A stretch of 43,749 nucleotides of DNA, taken from positions 1 through 43,749 of the forward strand of contig NZ_AKJK01000064.1 of the NCBI RefSeq assembly GCF_000282375.1, in the 5' to 3' direction. Of this stretch, positions 41,510 through 43,749 are shown piece by piece. The notes below the pieces were generated by a model. That model was not told the DNA's origin and made no database searches. It saw nothing but the letters and a program-made list of their open reading frames with translations. Numbering within the stretch: position 1 is the first letter of the stretch; every line of letters starts with the position of its first letter. This DNA is from Pseudomonas sp. GM50 (lineage in GTDB: Bacteria > Pseudomonadota > Gammaproteobacteria > Pseudomonadales > Pseudomonadaceae). The position numbers and the translations under genes are program-made.

Positions 41510-43749
41510 TCAGACGCTGCCAAAAACAATATCGCTAGTCAGAAGATCGACCCCGACCAAGGTGATGGTCGTGACTTGTCCGCCCGTTTCGGCAACCGTC
41601 ACGATGCTGTCTGCGCCGGTGTTGTCGATCGACTGGACAACCGCGCTCTGGTCGCCGTTGAGCACCAAGGCGTCTCGCAGGTTTGCGTTCGCATCGAAGC
41701 CGGTGACCTGATACAGGTTCTCATCGACTGACAAATCGATGTTGAAGGCATCACGTTCACCGCCCGTGCCCACCAGAGAGAAGTCAAAGGTGGCGTTGTC
41801 CAGGTCGTTGGCGAACAGGTTGGCGTCGAACGTACTCGTCGCCGAGTCCCCATCCTTGTCCGTCAGCGTCGCGTTGAACGTCAGCTGGACGTCGCTGGCC
41901 AGGCTCTCGCTCTCATGAGTGAACTGGATCGTCGGGATCTTGATCTCGCCTCGGGCCATCGTGAGCTGAACAGCGTCGATCAGATTCGTGCCATTGCTCT
42001 CAATGAGGAAGGATACCTGTCCGCCTGCCTCCGGAGTCAGGGTGTTCACTTCGATGAGGTTCGAGAACGTGCCATCCTCGTAGTAGGCCCTGTAGTACAG
42101 GTCCTCGGTTGCCGTGTTGTAACCTCCCACGGAGTTGTCGATGAAGACCCGCATGCTTGTCAGCAGGCTCTCCGGATTGACGACGAAACTTTCGTCATTA
42201 ACGCCGATGGCCGCCAGATTGTCTCCCTGGAACAGGTTATTGGCGACGCCGATGCCGGCCGTGCTGACGTTCATGGCCGACGGGTCGATGTACGAGGGCA
42301 GGGGGTCGGTTTGTAGCGTGGTTTCGGTGGGGTCGGGTGCTCCGGGTCCGATACCGGTCAGGATGTCCGAAGTTGACGCCAGTGCCTTCGCGGAAAAGAA
42401 CACAACCTCCTCAGATGGCGAAGGAATAATCGGCGGATTCTGCTCTGGAATTAACAATGTGCGCACTGGATCCGGACCGCCGGCACCGAGTGCGCCGTCG
42501 GCAGTGCTGAGCACGATCTCTGAACTGAAGCCTTGCACCAGATCCAGTGCATAGCGGCCATTGGCAAAGGCGGTCAGCGTGTAGTCGACGCTGGTATCCG
42601 CCGTTGCGGCGTTGTTGTCGAAATCACCGGTCAACGTCCCTGCGAAGTGGTACGCGCCACTGCCGTCCGGTGAGGGCGACTGCTCGGTGAGCGTGGCGGT
42701 CCCGGTCGTGGTCGTGTTGTCTGGCCTGACGAGGGTGAACTGGCTATTCACCGAAATATCCAGACCGGCTGCACCCAGCCCGTCGGCGCCCGCCGAATGG
42801 TCCCAGAACCCGAATTGCGGCAGGACGCTACCGGTACCGATCAGGTTGCCGAATGCAAGTGATGGGCCGTCGTCCTCGAACACCAGGTTCTTCCCGATGT
42901 TGAGGGTCGCCTGGGCACTGTCGCCGTCCTTGTCGGTTTTGGTCGCCGTCAGCCTTACCAGATTGTCCGCCGACAGCGTCGTCGCATCATCGGGATTGGT
43001 CGCATCGGGATGCACCACGGCGCGCAACTGGTCGAGCGTGACGTCACCGTTGGCGGCGACGCTGACCGTGAACACCAGCAGGTTGGTGGTGGCTGTGCGA
43101 CCTTGCACCACGGTGCCGTTAAGCGACAGGTTCACCGCCTCGCCGGTGGCCGTATCGGTCAGTCCGGAAGCACCGGCCGTGACGCCCAGTGCATAGGTCA
43201 ATGTGCCCGCGCCATCAGCGCCAAACGCCGAGCTGAAGTTGGCGGTAAAGCTCTGGGTGGCGTCGGTCGCCAGTACCGTTTCGTCTACCGTCAGGATGGG
43301 CTCCGTGCCGGTGGTGTGGATGCTCGGCCCGTCGTCCTCGAACACCAGGTTCTGGCCGATGTTGAGGGTTGCCTGGGCACTGTCACCGTCCTTGTCGGTG
43401 ATGGTTGCGGTCAGGGTGACCAGGTTGTCCGAACTCAGGCTCGTCGCGTCATCGGGATTGGTCGCGTCGGGATGCACCACGGCGCGCAGCTGATCGAGGG
43501 TGACGTCACCATTGGCGGCCACGCTGAGCGTGAACACCAGCAGGTTGGTGGTGGCCGTGCGGCCTTCGACCACGGCGCCGTTGAGCGACAGGTTGACCGC
43601 CTCGCCGGTGGCCGTGTCGGTCAACCCGGAGGCACCGGCCGTCATGCCCAGCGCATAGGTCTGTGTGCCGGCGCCATCAGCGCCAAACGCCGAGCTGAAG
43701 TTGGCGGTAAAGCTCTGGGTGGCGTCAGTCGCCAGTACCGTTTCGTCTA
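41510..43749 (-). CDS. large repetitive adhesin, C-terminal part (type I-secreted, DUF5801/T1SS-143-like repeats); 5' end outside window
   Basis: At least 745 residues; the frame is open to the right edge. The visible N-terminal side has 154-residue repeats (DETVLATDATQSFTANFSSA; VTLDQLRAVVHPDATNPDDA; KDGDSAQATLNIGQNLVFED), as in Bap/MapA-type surface adhesins. A different region follows (LPQFGFWDHSAGADGLGAAG; GLIEV-like beta modules; NDESFVVNPESLLTSMRVFI), then a last repeat-like motif (LTFNATLTDKDGDSATSTFD), and the C-terminus is VGVDLLTSDIVFGSV. Acidic, Asp/Thr/Ala-rich, no Cys or Lys-rich stretches. No GGxGxDxxx RTX nonapeptides are seen in this part. Convergent with the LuxR gene. Confidence 0.85.
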   Translation of the reverse strand, partial: DETVLATDATQSFTANFSSAFGADGAGTQTYALGMTAGASGLTDTATGEAVNLSLNGAVVEGRTATTNLLVFTLSVAANGDVTLDQLRAVVHPDATNPDDATSLSSDNLVTLTATITDKDGDSAQATLNIGQNLVFEDDGPSIHTTGTEPILTVDETVLATDATQSFTANFSSAFGADGAGTLTYALGVTAGASGLTDTATGEAVNLSLNGTVVQGRTATTNLLVFTVSVAANGDVTLDQLRAVVHPDATNPDDATTLSADNLVRLTATKTDKDGDSAQATLNIGKNLVFEDDGPSLAFGNLIGTGSVLPQFGFWDHSAGADGLGAAGLDISVNSQFTLVRPDNTTTTGTATLTEQSPSPDGSGAYHFAGTLTGDFDNNAATADTSVDYTLTAFANGRYALDLVQGFSSEIVLSTADGALGAGGPDPVRTLLIPEQNPPIIPSPSEEVVFFSAKALASTSDILTGIGPGAPDPTETTLQTDPLPSYIDPSAMNVSTAGIGVANNLFQGDNLAAIGVNDESFVVNPESLLTSMRVFIDNSVGGYNTATEDLYYRAYYEDGTFSNLIEVNTLTPEAGGQVSFLIESNGTNLIDAVQLTMARGEIKIPTIQFTHESESLASDVQLTFNATLTDKDGDSATSTFDANLFANDLDNATFDFSLVGTGGERDAFNIDLSVDENLYQVTGFDANANLRDALVLNGDQSAVVQSIDNTGADSIVTVAETGGQVTTITLVGVDLLTSDIVFGSV
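42860..43749 (-). repeat. 462-bp tandem repeat of the adhesin gene
   Basis: Period 462 bp (154 codons). Copy 1 runs 43286-43747 and copy 2 starts at 43285 and stays alike to about 42860, where it diverges after EDDGPS. Protein copies differ at only a few positions (for example GAVVEG/GTVVQG, SLSSDNLVTL/TLSADNLVRL). The array probably continues past the window end. Confidence 0.88.

Noticed and set aside
42860..43749. Regular repeats as a possible CRISPR array
   Set aside because: The units are 462 bp, in frame and protein coding; there are no short direct repeats with unique spacers.

Overview
The window reads as chromosomal DNA of a Pseudomonas, most likely from the P. fluorescens group. 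The evidence is high G+C, a nine-gene wss-type (acetylated) cellulose operon, a Pseudomonas-style REP doublet, halovibrin-like secreted proteins and a type I secretion/adhesin locus. No rRNA, tRNA, insertion sequence, prophage or CRISPR array was found. The two ends cut an outer-membrane efflux lipoprotein (left) and a giant repetitive adhesin (right).

Layout. 1-4996: an RND-type tripartite efflux system. The outer-membrane channel gene runs leftward; the adaptor and pump genes run rightward. Between them are two divergent sigma70-like promoters, each overlapped by a copy of the same 24-bp operator-like dyad. 5114-19838: the minus-strand cellulose operon wssA-B-C-D-E-F-G-H-I. It contains a MinD-like protein, the c-di-GMP-activated synthase BcsA, BcsB, the cellulase BcsZ, the porin BcsC and four acetylation proteins. 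Genes mostly overlap by 1-25 bp. A good sigma70 promoter precedes wssA, and no wssJ follows wssI. 20210-20363: a run of perfect hairpins ending in a rho-independent terminator, a candidate small RNA or structured 3' end. 20416-21792: a membrane NfeD/ClpP-class serine protease.

22098-27307: an APC-family permease, an AraC-type regulator with a GATase1-like sensor domain, then carboxynorspermidine decarboxylase and a carboxyspermidine/saccharopine dehydrogenase-like enzyme, i.e. an alternative polyamine route beside an amine/amino-acid uptake gene. 27451-28131 is a SAM-dependent methyltransferase. 28245-31349 holds two consecutive secreted halovibrin-like proteins, each with C-terminal DUF2599-type domains (one copy in the first, two tandem copies in the second). 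This is the least understood and most interesting coding module here.

31419-35220: thiolase, 3-hydroxybutyryl-CoA dehydrogenase and a TetR regulator on the minus strand, with a divergent AraC regulator, a short-chain acyl-CoA module. 35221-35529 holds a scrap of a short-chain dehydrogenase gene and a REP doublet. 35530-43749: a type I secretion operon (ABC, HlyD-like adaptor, TolC-like channel), a 650-bp intergenic region with two FleQ-box-like sites 50 bp apart, a LuxR-type regulator with a degenerate receiver domain, and, convergent, the 3' end of a large adhesin with 154-residue repeats. Cellulose synthase (with a PilZ domain) and the putative FleQ sites suggest that surface attachment is a c-di-GMP-linked theme, but only the PilZ motif is directly visible.
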